A DNA stretch of 64,000 nucleotides from NCBI RefSeq assembly GCF_900103885.1, contig NZ_FNIM01000002.1:146821-210820 (forward strand), read 5' to 3'. How positions within the stretch are numbered: position 1 is the first letter of the stretch; every line of letters starts with the position of its first letter. Positions 1 to 9,339 of this stretch are shown in pieces. A program made the position numbers and the translations under genes. This DNA comes from Actinomyces ruminicola (lineage in GTDB: Bacteria > Actinomycetota > Actinomycetes > Actinomycetales > Actinomycetaceae). The notes under the pieces are model-generated. The model was not told the origin of the DNA and searched no databases. It saw nothing but the letters and a program-made list of their open reading frames with translations.

Positions 1-121
1 CGCCTCGGGCGACGGCCGCACCACCACCGACCTGATCGCCGACCTCGGCCCAGCCCCCGACGGCACGCCCACCTCGCCGGACGTGGCCGTTCCCGAACGG
101 GTCGGCGTCGGCCGGGCGTAG
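1..121 (+). CDS. C-terminal end of an unidentified protein (partial)
   Basis: An open frame enters from the left edge and ends at TAG (119-121). It gives about 39 residues rich in Asp, Pro, Thr and Gly, ending VGVGRA. No domain is recognisable in this fragment and the rest lies outside the window. The next gene is convergent and begins (its stop) only 3 nt away, so the two transcripts meet here without a visible terminator. Confidence 0.5.
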   Translation, partial: ASGDGRTTTDLIADLGPAPDGTPTSPDVAVPERVGVGRA

Positions 122-124
122 GCG

Positions 125-796
125 TCAGTCCTCGGCGCCGCGGGCGGAGCCGGTCAGCTCGCTGCCGTCCACGGAGGTCAGCAGGCAGGAGACCGTGCGG
201 TCGCCCTGCTCCCAGGTGGTTTGCGTGGGACGCAGGGAGGTGACCGCGTAGCGGCCCTGGGAGTAGGCGTCTTCGTAACTGGTGCCGACGTAGGTCTCGA
301 AGGCGTTGTAGCAGATGTCCGAGACGTACTGCTCCATGAGCTCGTCGTCGGGGAAGGCGTCCGCGGAGATCGCGCCCTCGGCGTAGACCTCGTACAGGTG
401 CGGGGCGGCGCAGTCGACCAGGCTCGCGCTGGCGACGGTGCCACCGGACCGCTCGCCCCCGGAGGCGTCCGCCGTCGCACTGGACGGCGCGCCCTCGGAG
501 GGGGCGGCCGGTGCGCCGGATGCCGAGGCGTCGGCTGTGGCAGAGGGATTTGCGGGGACTGAGTTGTCCCCGTAGATGAGGCAGTCGCCGACCTTGATGT
601 CCATGGCGGAGACGGTCCGGGCGCTCGGGGTGGCGACGGCCTCCTCGGGCAGCGGCGTCGTGCTGGGGGCGGCGGACGTCGAGGGCGTCCCCGCGGCGGT
701 GGCGGTGTCTGAGGCGGTGCTGCCCTGGCAGGCCGCAACCCCCAGGCTCATCAGCAGGGCGGCAGGGACGGCGAGCGTGGTGAGGGTTTTACGCAT
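125..796 (-). CDS. Septum-formation-like lipoprotein
   Basis: This is a 223-residue predicted lipoprotein. The signal peptide runs MRKTL to a lipobox VAAC with the modified cysteine at residue 23, so it should be anchored on the outer face of the membrane. A Ser/Thr/Ala/Pro-rich linker (about 24-60) and a second low-complexity insert (about 82-125) flank the conserved pieces: VGDCL at 69-73 and VDCAAPHLYEVY at 127-138, with further cysteines at 162 and 204. The VGDC...VDC..PH..EVY pattern is typical of the actinobacterial septum-formation family (Septum_form). I chose ATG 796 because it opens directly on a signal peptide; the frame extends 69 codons further upstream but that part is Arg/Pro-rich noise. 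The molecular role is not known. Confidence 0.8.
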   Translation of the reverse strand: MRKTLTTLAVPAALLMSLGVAACQGSTASDTATAAGTPSTSAAPSTTPLPEEAVATPSARTVSAMDIKVGDCLIYGDNSVPANPSATADASASGAPAAPSEGAPSSATADASGGERSGGTVASASLVDCAAPHLYEVYAEGAISADAFPDDELMEQYVSDICYNAFETYVGTSYEDAYSQGRYAVTSLRPTQTTWEQGDRTVSCLLTSVDGSELTGSARGAED

Positions 797-957
797 GTCT
801 CTAGGCTGACATACATCCCTTGGTAACGGGCGGGGCGCCGGAAGTGAGTCGCCCGGCCGAGGCTGTGGTGCCGCCGGGCAACGATGGCGACGTAAGGGCC
901 TGGGTGCGCCTGCCCGCGGCCGCCCTTGGCAGGCTGACGGTGGGGCGTAGACATGCC

Positions 958-999
958 GGTGGCCTGCGGGCCGGGCGATCTCCCGGCCCGCAGGCCACC
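958..999. repeat. Perfect 18-bp inverted repeat, terminator-like hairpin
   Basis: Arms 958-975 and 982-999 are perfectly complementary around the 6-nt loop CGATCT. The stem is very GC-rich (GGTGGCCTGCGGGCCGGG). No T-run follows on either strand, so if it is a terminator it is of the GC-only actinobacterial type. It lies about 160 nt upstream of the lipoprotein start, so an attenuator in that gene's leader is an alternative. Confidence 0.6.
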
Positions 1000-1254
1000 G
1001 CAACGAGGTGCGCGAAGCCCTCGGGGTTCCCGGTCCCGAGGGGCGGTCCTCCTTCGCCGGGGCGACGCGGTACGGGCTCCCATGTACCCGTCCCGTCTCG
1101 GATGCGGGTCAGTCATTGGGCTCCCCATACCCTCGTGACCAGTTTCCGCCCGGCGGCAGTAGCCAGGTAACCCGGTGAGGCTGGGAGGAGGCCCGGCGCA
1201 GCGCTGTGAAGCGGCTAGGAAAAACCGTGGTGATGGTGTGAAGCGGGTGCGCGG

Positions 1255-1379
1255 GTGTCACGGATTGCACCACTTTCCCCCGGGGTGAGTCGGCGGGGGC
1301 ACGCCAAGGCACATGATCATGCGGATCACGGTTACAGGAGCATGGGGCCCGGCGGTGAAAGTGGTGCACTGCGTGACAC
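1255..1379. repeat. Inverted repeat pair, 23-nt arms about 80 nt apart
   Basis: Arms at 1255-1277 and 1357-1379 match in inverted orientation at 20 of 23 positions. Shared blocks are GTGTCACG and TGCACCACTTTC. The 79 nt between the arms shows no gene. The size and shape fit a small MITE-like element or paired binding sites; I do not recognise the family. Confidence 0.55.
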
Positions 1380-1539
1380 GGACGCGAATGCACACGGCTC
1401 CTCGCGCGCGGATGCCGCGCCCGATCGGTTGGAACGGGGGCGGCTTCAGGCGTGCGTCTTGGCCGCCAAGGTCACTGCCGGGCGCCCGATGGTGATCGTC
1501 ACGGCGGGAGACGGTTGTTTACAGGAGTGTTGGCAGAAG

Positions 1540-1576
1540 AAGAAAGAAGCCCCGGAATCGTTGCGATCCCGGGGAA
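1540..1576 (-). terminator. Rho-independent terminator of tRNA-Ser
   Basis: On the minus strand a CCCCGG/CCGGGG stem (1550-1574) is followed by the pyrimidine run CTTCTTTCTTC. It lies just 3' of the tRNA-Ser gene and is the best formed intrinsic terminator in the window. Confidence 0.8.
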
Positions 1577-1582
1577 ATCTGG

Positions 1583-1670
1583 TGGCGGAGGATGGGGGAT
1601 TCGAACCCCCGAGGGCTTGCACCCAACACGCTTTCCAAGCGTGCGCCATAGGCCACTAGGCGAATCCTCC
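1583..1670 (-). tRNA. tRNA-Ser (anticodon GGA)
   Basis: On the minus strand the acceptor stem GGAGGAT pairs with ATCCTCC, followed by discriminator G and an encoded CCA (1583-1585). The anticodon loop reads CTTGGAAAG, giving GGA, which reads UCC/UCU serine codons. A long variable arm follows and the T-loop block GGTTCGAATCC is intact. Length is 88 nt including CCA. A terminator follows immediately. Confidence 0.95.
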
Positions 1671-1821
1671 AGGCGCTGCACGCGGCTGCTCACCACGCGT
1701 AGCGAGACGCGAATATATCGGACCGGGCGCCCTCAGCGCCAACTCGAAGCGGTGGCATCGGTCACGAATAGCTTTGTGGCGCCGGTTGCGCGTGCTCTGT
1801 GTCAGCGGCTAGGCGGTGGAC

Positions 1822-1852
1822 TTGACCGCCTCCGGCCCCCATCGGGTACGCT
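1822..1852 (+). promoter_or_regulatory. Predicted promoter of the SRP RNA gene
   Basis: A TTGACC -35 hexamer (1822-1827) and TACGCT -10 hexamer (1847-1852) are separated by 19 nt. The predicted start falls about 8-10 nt later, matching the 5' end of the SRP RNA at about 1862. Confidence 0.5.
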
Positions 1853-1861
1853 CGCACCCGG

Positions 1862-1943
1862 CCCCTCGTGCGGCGTCATCCAGTGAATCCCCCAGGACCG
1901 GAAGGTAGCAAGGGTAAGCGGGCTCTGGCGGGTGCACGAGGGG
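1862..1943 (+). ncRNA. ffs: Signal recognition particle RNA (small, 4.5S type)
   Basis: The terminal helix is formed by CCCCTCGTGC (1862-1871) and GCACGAGGGG (1934-1943). The apical domain carries the diagnostic SRP helix 8: CAGG on the 5' side, a GGAA tetraloop in ACCGGAAGGT, and AGCA on the 3' side. This RNA binds Ffh and targets nascent membrane proteins to FtsY. It sits directly upstream of dnaX, and has its own promoter. The exact ends are estimated from the helix. Confidence 0.9.
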
Positions 1944-2029
1944 TCCCTGCATGCGACCGTCCGGCGGTTAAGCGATCGGCAATGCACCAGGCGTCGCATC
2001 GTGTCGGTGGTCGCGTCTAGAGTCGGGTT

Positions 2030-5000
2030 GTGACCACCGCCCTCTACCGCCGCTACCGGCCCGACACCTTCCAGGACGTCATCGGGCAGGAGCACGTCAC
2101 CGCTCCGCTCATGGCGGCCCTGAGTGCCGACCGCGTCACCCACGCCTACCTGTTCTCCGGCCCGCGCGGCTGCGGTAAGACCACCTCCGCCCGCATCCTG
2201 GCCCGCTGCCTGAACTGCGAGCAGTTCCCCACCGACACCCCCTGCGGGGTGTGCCCCTCCTGCCGGGACCTGGCCACCGGCGGTCCGGGGTCGCTCGACG
2301 TCGTCGAGATCGACGCCGCCAGCCACAACGGCGTCGACGACGCCCGCGACCTGCGCGAGCGCGCCTCCTTCGCCCCCGCGCGCGACCGCTACAAGGTCTT
2401 CATCCTCGACGAGGCCCACATGGTCACCCCGCAGGGCTTCAACGCCCTGCTCAAGCTGGTCGAGGAGCCGCCCGAGCACGTTAAGTTCATCTTCGCCACC
2501 ACCGAGCCGGACAAGGTCATCGGCACCATCCGCTCCCGCACCCACCACTACCCCTTCCGGCTGGTGCCGCCGGACATCCTGGAGGACTACCTGGGGCACC
2601 TGTGCCGGGCGGAGGGCATCGGCGTCGGGCCGGGCGTGTTCCCGCTGGTGGTGCGCGCCGGCGGCGGCAGCGTGCGCGACACCCTGTCAGTCATGGACCA
2701 GCTGATCGGCGGCGCCGTCGCCGGCGAGGTCGACTACCGGCGCGCCGTCGCCCTGCTCGGCTACACGGACACCACCCTGCTGGACTCCTGCGTGGACGCG
2801 GTGGCCGCGGCCGACGGCGCCGGCGTGTTCCGGGTGGTGGACCGCGTGGTCACCTCCGGCCACGACCCCCGGCGCTTCGTCGAGGATCTGCTGCAGCGGC
2901 TGCGCGACCTGCTGGTGATCGCCCTGGCGGGCAGCGAGGCCGGCCCGGCGCTGGGCTCCCTGCCCGCCGACGAGCTGGCCCGCATGGAGGTGCAGGCGCG
3001 CACGATCGGGGCGGCCGGGCTGTCCCGGGCGGCCGACGTGACCGCCCAGGCCCTGGACCAGATGGTGGGTGCCACCTCCCCGCGGCTGCAGCTGGAGCTG
3101 CTAATGGCCCGCCTGCTCCTACCCGCAGGCGCATCCGCCGCCACGCCGACGCCGCAGCCCGCCGCGCCTGCTACCGCGCCCACCGCCGCGTCAGGGCGTC
3201 CGGACGCAGCTCGCGGCTCCGCCTCGGTGCCGCAGCGATCGGCCTCGAGTCAGGCGCCCGCCGGTGCTGCACAGCGGCGCCCGGCGCCGGAGCCGGGCGC
3301 CGCCCCGCAGCGGCCCCCGGCGCCGACCCCGTGGGAGTCGGACCCCGACACGTCTTCCGCGTCGCAGGCCGCGACCGCCGGGCGGCACCCGCGGGGCGCA
3401 TCCACCACCCCTCCGGGTCGGCCGGATCCCGCCGTACCGGGAGGAGCGCCGTCCCACCCGTCCGGCCCGATCGACGCGGGGCAGGCCGGTCCGGCCGCAC
3501 CCGCGGGCGCGGCCGACGCCGAGATGATCCGCGCCCGCTGGGAGGAGGTGCTCGACGCCGCCAAGCGCTCGCGGCGGGCAACCTGGGCGCTGGTGGGGCC
3601 CAACTCCCAGCCCGGCGGCATCACGGACGGCGTCTTCCAGGTCATCTTCACCGGGCAGGGGCTGGTCAACGCCTTCGAGAACGGAGGCCATGGCCCCGTG
3701 CTGGCTCAGGCCATCCACCAGGCACTGGGGCTGAACCTGGAAGTCCACGCCGTGCTCGCCGGCCCGGGCGGTGGTCCCGGTGGGGCCGCAGGCCCGCGTG
3801 GAGGCTCCGGCGGACCGGGCGGTGGCCGTCCAGGCACGCCCGGCGCCGCCGACGACTTCGGCGCGCGGCCCGGCTCAGCCGCGAATCCCCGCGGTGCGGA
3901 CGCGGCAATGCACGCCCCGGCCGGAAACCGCGGTGGCGATCCCGGGCCGGGCTCCGGCAACGGCGGCGTGCGCGCCTCCGGTGGCGCGCAGCACGGTGTT
4001 GGCGCTGCGGGCGGGTCCGCGTCGGTCCCGGCAGCCCCGGCTCCCGTCGGCGACGACGGCTGGGGGGAGGTCGCCGTCCCCGGTGCCCGCCACGCCGCCA
4101 GGGAGCAGGCCGCGGCCGCCGCAAGTGCTCCGAGCCCCGCACCGGACGACTCCGCCCGTCCCGACTCGTCCGTTGCCCCGACGTCCCCCGAGCAGTACCC
4201 GTCGGCTGGCTCCGCCACCGATGCGGGTCCGGAGAGCCCACACGCCAGGCCGCCGTCTACGCTCGCGGAAGCCGACCCGGCCGCATCCGGCGGCGCGTTC
4301 CCGGCCGGTTCGGTGAGCCCAGCGGCAGCCGGCCCCGTCCCGGTCGAGGCGGACGAGCCCGCGCCCGACGCCGACGGCGCATCCAGCGCGGATTCCGCAT
4401 CGGAGCCTGAAACCGGCTTCGGGCCCGCGGCGCACACCGCCGCACCCGTGGATGCCGCTGCCTATCCGCCGGCGACCGAGGCCGTCCCTGGCACCACATC
4501 CGGCCCGGACCCCGCGCCTGAGCCCGCATCCGCACCCGGCGGCGATATCGACCCCGAGGGGGCCCCACTGGCCACCGTGCACCGTCTGCGTCCGCTGCCG
4601 GAGATGCCCAAGCCGTCGTCGGCGTCGCCGCCCGCGGTGGAATCGCCCGGCGCCGTCGAGTCGGCTCATACCCCCGGAGCGGCAGGCGGCATGTCGGCGG
4701 GATCCCCCGATCCGGTGCCGTCGGATGCCCCGGAGGGCGCCCGGCCGCACCGTCTGGCACCGGTGGCCTGGGACGGGCCGGAGCAGACCTTCTCCGATGG
4801 CGTGCCTCTGCCCGAGGAGCCGGGCGACCCGGATGGGCCGGCAGACGACGGGCCACGGCCCGGATTCGGTCGCCTGGCCGCTGCGCAGGCGGCCGCCCGG
4901 GCGGCGGCCCGCGGCGGCCGCCACCATCACGACGGAGATGCGCCGGCCGCGCCCGCACGTCCCGCCCTTGAGGACGACCTGCCCAGCGAGGATGACGAGG

Positions 5001-5098
5001 ATGCTGAGGAGGCCGGAGTTGTCGGCCTTGAGGTCGTCAAACGCATCCTGGGCGCCACCGTCCTGGAGGAAGTCACCGTGACCCAGGAAGGACACTGA
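2030..5098 (+). CDS. dnaX: DNA polymerase III gamma/tau subunit with a very long low-complexity region
   Basis: This is the clamp-loader ATPase of the replicative polymerase. The AAA+ core fills residues 1 to about 240: Walker A GPRGCGKT (45-52), zinc cysteines C63, C72, C75 and C78, Walker B ILDEAH (125-130), and a sensor/arginine-finger segment ending IRSR near 170. The clamp-loader domain III follows to about 370. From there to the end (about 650 residues) the protein is dominated by Ala, Pro, Gly, Asp and Ser with short ordered islands (one near 500-575). At 1,022 residues it is far longer than the E. coli protein (643). GTG 2030 is the start because the product then opens with the conserved ALYRRYRP. 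It is 2 nt from recR. Confidence 0.97.
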   Translation: MTTALYRRYRPDTFQDVIGQEHVTAPLMAALSADRVTHAYLFSGPRGCGKTTSARILARCLNCEQFPTDTPCGVCPSCRDLATGGPGSLDVVEIDAASHNGVDDARDLRERASFAPARDRYKVFILDEAHMVTPQGFNALLKLVEEPPEHVKFIFATTEPDKVIGTIRSRTHHYPFRLVPPDILEDYLGHLCRAEGIGVGPGVFPLVVRAGGGSVRDTLSVMDQLIGGAVAGEVDYRRAVALLGYTDTTLLDSCVDAVAAADGAGVFRVVDRVVTSGHDPRRFVEDLLQRLRDLLVIALAGSEAGPALGSLPADELARMEVQARTIGAAGLSRAADVTAQALDQMVGATSPRLQLELLMARLLLPAGASAATPTPQPAAPATAPTAASGRPDAARGSASVPQRSASSQAPAGAAQRRPAPEPGAAPQRPPAPTPWESDPDTSSASQAATAGRHPRGASTTPPGRPDPAVPGGAPSHPSGPIDAGQAGPAAPAGAADAEMIRARWEEVLDAAKRSRRATWALVGPNSQPGGITDGVFQVIFTGQGLVNAFENGGHGPVLAQAIHQALGLNLEVHAVLAGPGGGPGGAAGPRGGSGGPGGGRPGTPGAADDFGARPGSAANPRGADAAMHAPAGNRGGDPGPGSGNGGVRASGGAQHGVGAAGGSASVPAAPAPVGDDGWGEVAVPGARHAAREQAAAAASAPSPAPDDSARPDSSVAPTSPEQYPSAGSATDAGPESPHARPPSTLAEADPAASGGAFPAGSVSPAAAGPVPVEADEPAPDADGASSADSASEPETGFGPAAHTAAPVDAAAYPPATEAVPGTTSGPDPAPEPASAPGGDIDPEGAPLATVHRLRPLPEMPKPSSASPPAVESPGAVESAHTPGAAGGMSAGSPDPVPSDAPEGARPHRLAPVAWDGPEQTFSDGVPLPEEPGDPDGPADDGPRPGFGRLAAAQAAARAAARGGRHHHDGDAPAAPARPALEDDLPSEDDEDAEEAGVVGLEVVKRILGATVLEEVTVTQEGH

Positions 5099-5100
5099 CC

Positions 5101-5715
5101 TTGCCCGCTGCCTACGAAGGCGCACTTCAGGACCTCGTCGACCAGTTCGGCGAACTACCCGGAATCGGCCCTAAGTCCGCTCAGCGGCTTGCCTTCCACA
5201 TCCTGTCGGCGGACGCCGACAGCGTGGAGCGCCTGGTGGAGGCGCTGCGTGCCGTGAAGTCCCGCGTGCGGTTCTGCCAGACCTGCGGGAACGTGGCCGA
5301 GTCCGAGCAGTGCACCGTCTGCCGCGACCCACGGCGCGACCGGCGGGTCATCTGCGTGGTGGAGGAGCCCAAGGACGTGGTCGCGATTGAACGCACCCGC
5401 GAGTACCGGGGCCTGTACCACGTGCTCGGCGGCGCCATCGACCCGATCAACGGGGTCGGTCCGGACGACCTGCGCATCCGCGAGCTGTTCACCCGGGTGG
5501 GGGACGGCGAGGTGGAGGAGGTCATTCTCGCCACCGACCCCGACGTGGTCGGAGAGGCGACCGCCGCCTACCTGACCCGCATGCTGCGCACCATGGCCGT
5601 GCCCGTCTCGCGGCTGGCCTCCGGCCTGCCTGTGGGCAGCGACCTGGAGTACGCCGATGAGGTCACGCTCGGGCGCGCCTTCGAGGGGCGCCGGCGGATC
5701 GACGAGGAGGGCTGA
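5101..5715 (+). CDS. recR: Recombination mediator RecR
   Basis: RecR acts with RecO and RecF to load RecA at single-strand gaps. The 204-residue protein has the helix-hairpin-helix [14 protein letters not shown] near residues 17-30, a zinc finger with C59, C62, C71 and C74, and a Toprim domain starting [11 protein letters not shown] near 83. It starts at TTG, 2 nt after the dnaX stop, with AGGAAGGA just upstream inside the dnaX end; no ATG or GTG fits. The dnaX-recR pairing is conserved in bacteria. The C-terminal region with [12 protein letters not shown] is complete. Confidence 0.96.
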   Translation: MPAAYEGALQDLVDQFGELPGIGPKSAQRLAFHILSADADSVERLVEALRAVKSRVRFCQTCGNVAESEQCTVCRDPRRDRRVICVVEEPKDVVAIERTREYRGLYHVLGGAIDPINGVGPDDLRIRELFTRVGDGEVEEVILATDPDVVGEATAAYLTRMLRTMAVPVSRLASGLPVGSDLEYADEVTLGRAFEGRRRIDEEG

Positions 5716-5740
5716 GCGGGGAGCCAGGATGGAGCAGCAT

Positions 5741-5860
5741 TGTCGGAAACGGTCACAAACGAGTTTTTGACACCGAATGACTGCTCACGGATCGTTGGAA
5801 TCATGCGGTTTCGTAATCGGGCTGGGCGGCCGAATCGGGCGTTTGTGACCATTTGCGACA
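5741..5860 (+). repeat. Family A palindromic element, copy A1 (class I arms)
   Basis: A 120-nt imperfect palindrome with 21-nt arms at 5741-5761 and 5840-5860 (19 of 21 complementary; blocks TGTCGGAAACGG and TCACAAACG). The central core TTGGAATCATGCGG lies at 5795-5808, 33 nt from the left arm and 31 nt from the right. It sits between the convergent 3' ends of recR and a permease remnant. Confidence 0.8.
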
Positions 5861-5887
5861 ATGCGGGGCCCGTGGGGCGCGTGTGTG

Positions 5888-6199
5888 CTACGTGTCGCGG
5901 CGGATGAGGGCGAGGGCGTAAGCCGCGAGGCACAGACCCGCCCAGGTGGCGAGTACAAGCGCGGCGGCCGCGGGCGGCAGGGCGGTGACGTCGTAGCCGG
6001 GGGCTCCGAGCAGGCTGAGGGCGGCCTGGTCGGGGAGGAGCCGCAGGACCTGGGGCCATTGCAGGATGCCGGTGCCGACGATGATGGGCACGGTGATCAG
6101 GATTCCTAGGGCCGCGATCGCGGAGCGCAGCAGCCCGGCCAGGCCGAAGGCGATCACCGACATCAGCAGGTAGGCCGCGGTCCAGCGGGCGAAACATGC
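5888..6199 (-). pseudogene. C-terminal remnant of an ABC-2 type permease
   Basis: From about residue FARWTAAYLLMSV onward the frame encodes three hydrophobic segments ending ALALIRRDT, typical of the C-terminus of an ABC-2 family permease. Upstream of about 6199 the frame turns into unrelated, lower-GC sequence with Cys and Thr runs and no start, so the N-terminal two thirds are missing. An ATG at 6163 could express 91 residues but would give only the tail. It is probably a deletion remnant of a second permease of the adjacent ABC exporter. Confidence 0.6.
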
Positions 6200-6287
6200 T
6201 CGCGTCCATGTTGTGCAACATACTGGTATTCGTGATGGCGGGCGTCATCCATTCGGACCACACAAGTGCCGCATGCTCGTCGGCGGT

Positions 6288-7352
6288 TCAGGCCAACCGG
6301 ATACCGCGGGGGAGCGGACCCGCCGGGACCCGCAGTCGGCGGGCCGCGGCCCAGGCGCCGCCCGCGCCGAGCAGCAACAGCAGCGCCGCGCTAGCCGGCC
6401 AGAACGCCACGTGGTCGGCGCGCGACCAGTCGTGGGAGTACCCGTCGTCGTTGACGGATTCGGTTTGCACGTCGCAGTGGTTAATGACCGTTGGTTCTGA
6501 GGACTGCGGGTCGCGCATCTCGTCGACTCCGCGGCCGAGCCCCTCCAGCAAGCTCTCGGAGTCATAGTGGTCCTGCGGCGCGCGGGCGGAGAGGTCTCCC
6601 AGTGCCACGAATGGATTGGGAATGAGCATCCACCAGATCCGCTCGGCGTGAGTGACCGTGGTGTGGTATCTGTAGGGATCCTCACGGCACACCAGCTTGT
6701 CCTCCGTGGAGGCGTCATAGTCGATGCTGTAAGTGATCCGTTCCCGTTGCTCCTGCACCAGGGGAGTGGCGATCGCCAGAGCGAGCGGCGTACCGACCGT
6801 CAGCGCCGCCACCACCAGGTAAGTCAGCACCGCCGACGCCGAGGCGCGCGCCGTCAACGCGGAGAAGCCCAGGCCGATGCCGCACACCGATCCCAGCGTC
6901 ACCACCAGCAGTAGCAGGTGGCCCAGCAGCGCCGGCAGAGTCGCCCCGCCCACCGCCGCCAGAATCAGCAGGAACGGCAGCGCCACCGCCAGGAAGGCCA
7001 TGGCCGCCACCCACGCCGCCAGCAGCTTCCCGACGGCGATGTCCCAACTGCGCAACGCCGTCGCCTGCAACAGCGCCAGGGTCGCGTCGGCGCGGTCCCC
7101 GTTGATGGAGGTGGCCGACAGCGTGGGTGCCACTACCAGCCCGATCCCGAGCACGAAGCACAGCACCACGTCGTACAGGACCGGCGCGAACTCCTCACGC
7201 TCCATGCCCGCGGAGACGGACAGCCCCGTCATGCCCACGAACAGCACCACGAGCACCAGCGCCCACACCAGCAGCATCACCCACCAGCGGGTCGACCGCA
7301 CTCGCTGCCGCAACTCCAACACCATCACGGTGCGAACTCCCCGCAGACTCAT
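6288..7352 (-). CDS. ABC-2 type transporter permease
   Basis: A 354-residue membrane protein with about six hydrophobic segments: one near residues 23-45, one near 68-85, three between about 118 and 205, and a last one near 320-338 followed by a basic tail. A large polar extracytoplasmic loop (about 215-310) lies before the last helix. N-terminal RQRVRSTRWW precedes the first helix as in ABC-2 exporters. Its ATG overlaps the stop of the upstream ATPase gene by 4 nt, so the two are translationally coupled and form one exporter. The substrate cannot be told from sequence. Confidence 0.8.
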   Translation of the reverse strand: MSLRGVRTVMVLELRQRVRSTRWWVMLLVWALVLVVLFVGMTGLSVSAGMEREEFAPVLYDVVLCFVLGIGLVVAPTLSATSINGDRADATLALLQATALRSWDIAVGKLLAAWVAAMAFLAVALPFLLILAAVGGATLPALLGHLLLLVVTLGSVCGIGLGFSALTARASASAVLTYLVVAALTVGTPLALAIATPLVQEQRERITYSIDYDASTEDKLVCREDPYRYHTTVTHAERIWWMLIPNPFVALGDLSARAPQDHYDSESLLEGLGRGVDEMRDPQSSEPTVINHCDVQTESVNDDGYSHDWSRADHVAFWPASAALLLLLGAGGAWAAARRLRVPAGPLPRGIRLA

Positions 7353-8359
7353 GCCCGCTCCTCCTCCATTGCGAGATACGCCGCTTCCAGCGCACCGGTC
7401 ACCGGAGCGAAGGACACCACCTCGACTCCGTCCTCAACGGCCAGCCGCAGTATGCGTGCCGCAGCGGCGTCGTCGGGCACTTCCAAATGCGCGGAACCGT
7501 CGGGATCGACGACGGCGCCCGGCGGCGCTCCCGCGCGCACCCACGAGGCCAGCCGCTCGGGGCTCAGGGCCCGCATTCGCCAGGTGGTGTGCAGCGGCGT
7601 CGGGCGCACCGGCACCACGCCGCCGGCCGCCGCAGTTCCCGCGCCGGAGTCCGCGACAGAATCGCCTGCGTCCTGGCCTGAGGCCGTAGCGGCGTCGTTG
7701 GCGGGGCCGGCGTCGGGCGGCACAACCGCACGCCCGCGGGACATGAAGACGACGCCGTCGACCATCTCCTCCAACTCGCCCAGCACGTGGCTGGAGACCA
7801 GCACCGTCGCCCCCTGGCCGGCCAGGTCCCGCAGAATACCGCGCAGATCGGCGCGCGAGCGGGGGTCCATTCCGGCCGCGGGTTCGTCGAGTAGCAGCAC
7901 CTGCGGGGAATGGACGAGTGCTCGCGCCAGGCCCAGGCGCTGCTTCTGTCCGCGCGAGAGCACCCGTGCCGGGGTGCGGGCCATGTCCTCCAGATGCACC
8001 AGGGCGAGCATGTCGGCGGTGCGCTCGCGGGCGGTTACGTCGTCGAGCCCCTGGGCGGCGGCGAAGGTCAGCAGAATCTCCGTGCAGGTAAGCGAGTCCC
8101 AGGTGCCGAAGGCGTCCGGCATCCAGCCCACCGCCTGGTGCACCTGACGCGGCTGGGTGACCGGGTCCAGGCCCGCTACCTTGATCGTGCCCGTATCGGG
8201 GCGCAGCAGTGCCGCCAGCATGAGCAGCAGGGTGGTCTTGCCCGCCCCGTTGGGGCCGACCAGGCCGGTGATGGCGCCGGCGGGCGCGGATAGGCTCAGC
8301 CGCTGCACGGCCGGCGCCGACCCGAAGAAGCGTGTGACCTGGGTCGCCTCAATGCTCAT
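7349..8359 (-). CDS. ABC transporter ATP-binding protein
   Basis: The 336-residue protein has Walker A GPNGAGKTT near residue 36, a signature LSRGQKQRLGLARAL near 138, Walker B VLLLDEPAAG and a switch histidine in SSHVLGELEE. The LSRGQ signature replaces the usual LSGGQ. A C-terminal extension of about 110 residues is Ala/Gly/Asp-rich, then shows a small mixed alpha/beta segment as in other ABC-2 ATPases. It pairs with the downstream permease through an ATGA overlap. It is probably a multidrug, peptide or lipid exporter; the substrate is unknown. Confidence 0.88.
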   Translation of the reverse strand: MSIEATQVTRFFGSAPAVQRLSLSAPAGAITGLVGPNGAGKTTLLLMLAALLRPDTGTIKVAGLDPVTQPRQVHQAVGWMPDAFGTWDSLTCTEILLTFAAAQGLDDVTARERTADMLALVHLEDMARTPARVLSRGQKQRLGLARALVHSPQVLLLDEPAAGMDPRSRADLRGILRDLAGQGATVLVSSHVLGELEEMVDGVVFMSRGRAVVPPDAGPANDAATASGQDAGDSVADSGAGTAAAGGVVPVRPTPLHTTWRMRALSPERLASWVRAGAPPGAVVDPDGSAHLEVPDDAAAARILRLAVEDGVEVVSFAPVTGALEAAYLAMEEERA

Positions 8360-8412
8360 GGGACTTAATGTAACGGCTACGTCATGGGGCGGCGGGCTTT
8401 CCCGGCAAGTAG

Positions 8413-9339
8413 ATGCTCCTCAAGCTGCTGTACGCCATGACGGCGGTGGCCTCGGAGAAGTCGAACCCGGTACGGCGTGGGGCGGGCGCCGATAGTTGGC
8501 CAGGGGACCTCCCTGACAAGCTGCGCGGCGTCTTCAACGTGGACTCGATCAGTTCTCTCACCACGCATGGGCAACGTCCGACGCGTCTTGGCCTCACGCT
8601 GGACGACGAAAGCGATCTCGTCTACGTGTTCTCGGACGACGATATGCCCGGTGACGGCTATGTCTTCATCGACGTCGGCTTCCGCCGCCCCCGCGACTTC
8701 CCGGTCTTCATTCCCGCACACGAGATCCTCTCGGTCGCCCACGGTCTGCGCTCGCTCTTCGCCACCTACGAGGTCCCCTTCGATGAGACCTGGAACGACC
8801 TGGCGACGCTGCTCTACCGCCCCCGCCTCAAGGACCGCTCCGAGACGGAGATCGAGGACGTCATCGACGGCATCGTCGGCGGGCGCTTCGAGGTAAGGGA
8901 CGAGCGCTTCGTTCTTCGTCCCGACGCCGAGGGTGATTCGGGTGCTCAGCTTGAGGCGCCGCTGGTGTCCGAGGGGCACCGCAAGCTCGGCATGATCCAG
9001 GTGCTCCTAGCCAACGGAGTTCTCAAGGATCAGGGGTATCGCTTTTGGGATGAGCCCGAGGCCAACCTAAACCCGGCCTCCATTCGGCTCCTCGCCCCGC
9101 TTATTGCCGGGCTCGCCCGTCGCGGGGTCCAGGTCCTCCTCGCCACACACAGCCTCTTCCTTCTGCGCGAACTCCAGATGCTCGATGAGGATGAGGCCGC
9201 GGACATCCGCTGCTTCGGGCTCGACCGCGCCAACGACGATCCGGTGACCGTGACGCAGGCCGATGACCTTGACGACCTGCCCGTCATCACGGCCCTCGAC
9301 GCCGAGCTCGAGCAGTCCACCCGCTACCTCCACCGGTGA
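8413..9339 (+). pseudogene. 5'-truncated AAA/SMC-like ATPase
   Basis: The frame encodes the C-terminal part of an AAA15/AAA_21-type ATPase: Walker B FWDEPEANLNP near residue 215 and a switch histidine in LLATHSLFLLREL near 243. The first residues LLKLLYAMTA are what normally follows Walker A. Immediately upstream the same frame reads GFPGK and then a TAG stop at 8410-8412, so the P-loop is broken and the N-terminus is gone. In intact relatives this ATPase is usually followed by an effector nuclease; here a second broken frame follows. I read it as a decayed defence-type locus. Translation from ATG 8413 would give 308 residues lacking ATP binding. Confidence 0.65.

Larger units (their letters stand above)
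797..1539. other. Non-coding stretch between lipoprotein gene and tRNA-Ser
   Basis: About 740 nt without a convincing gene; the open frames here have no start context or domain content. It contains the strong hairpin at 958-999 and the spaced inverted repeat at 1255-1379, listed separately. I see no recognisable riboswitch. The 5' region of the lipoprotein transcript would lie here if it is long-leadered. Confidence 0.5.

Noticed and set aside
1000..1254. Riboswitch (ydaO/c-di-AMP type) upstream of the lipoprotein gene
   Set aside because: Structured-looking GC-rich sequence, but the conserved blocks of that class are not present.
2030..5098. Programmed frameshift producing a short DnaX form
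   Set aside because: I found no A-rich slippery sequence near the end of domain III.
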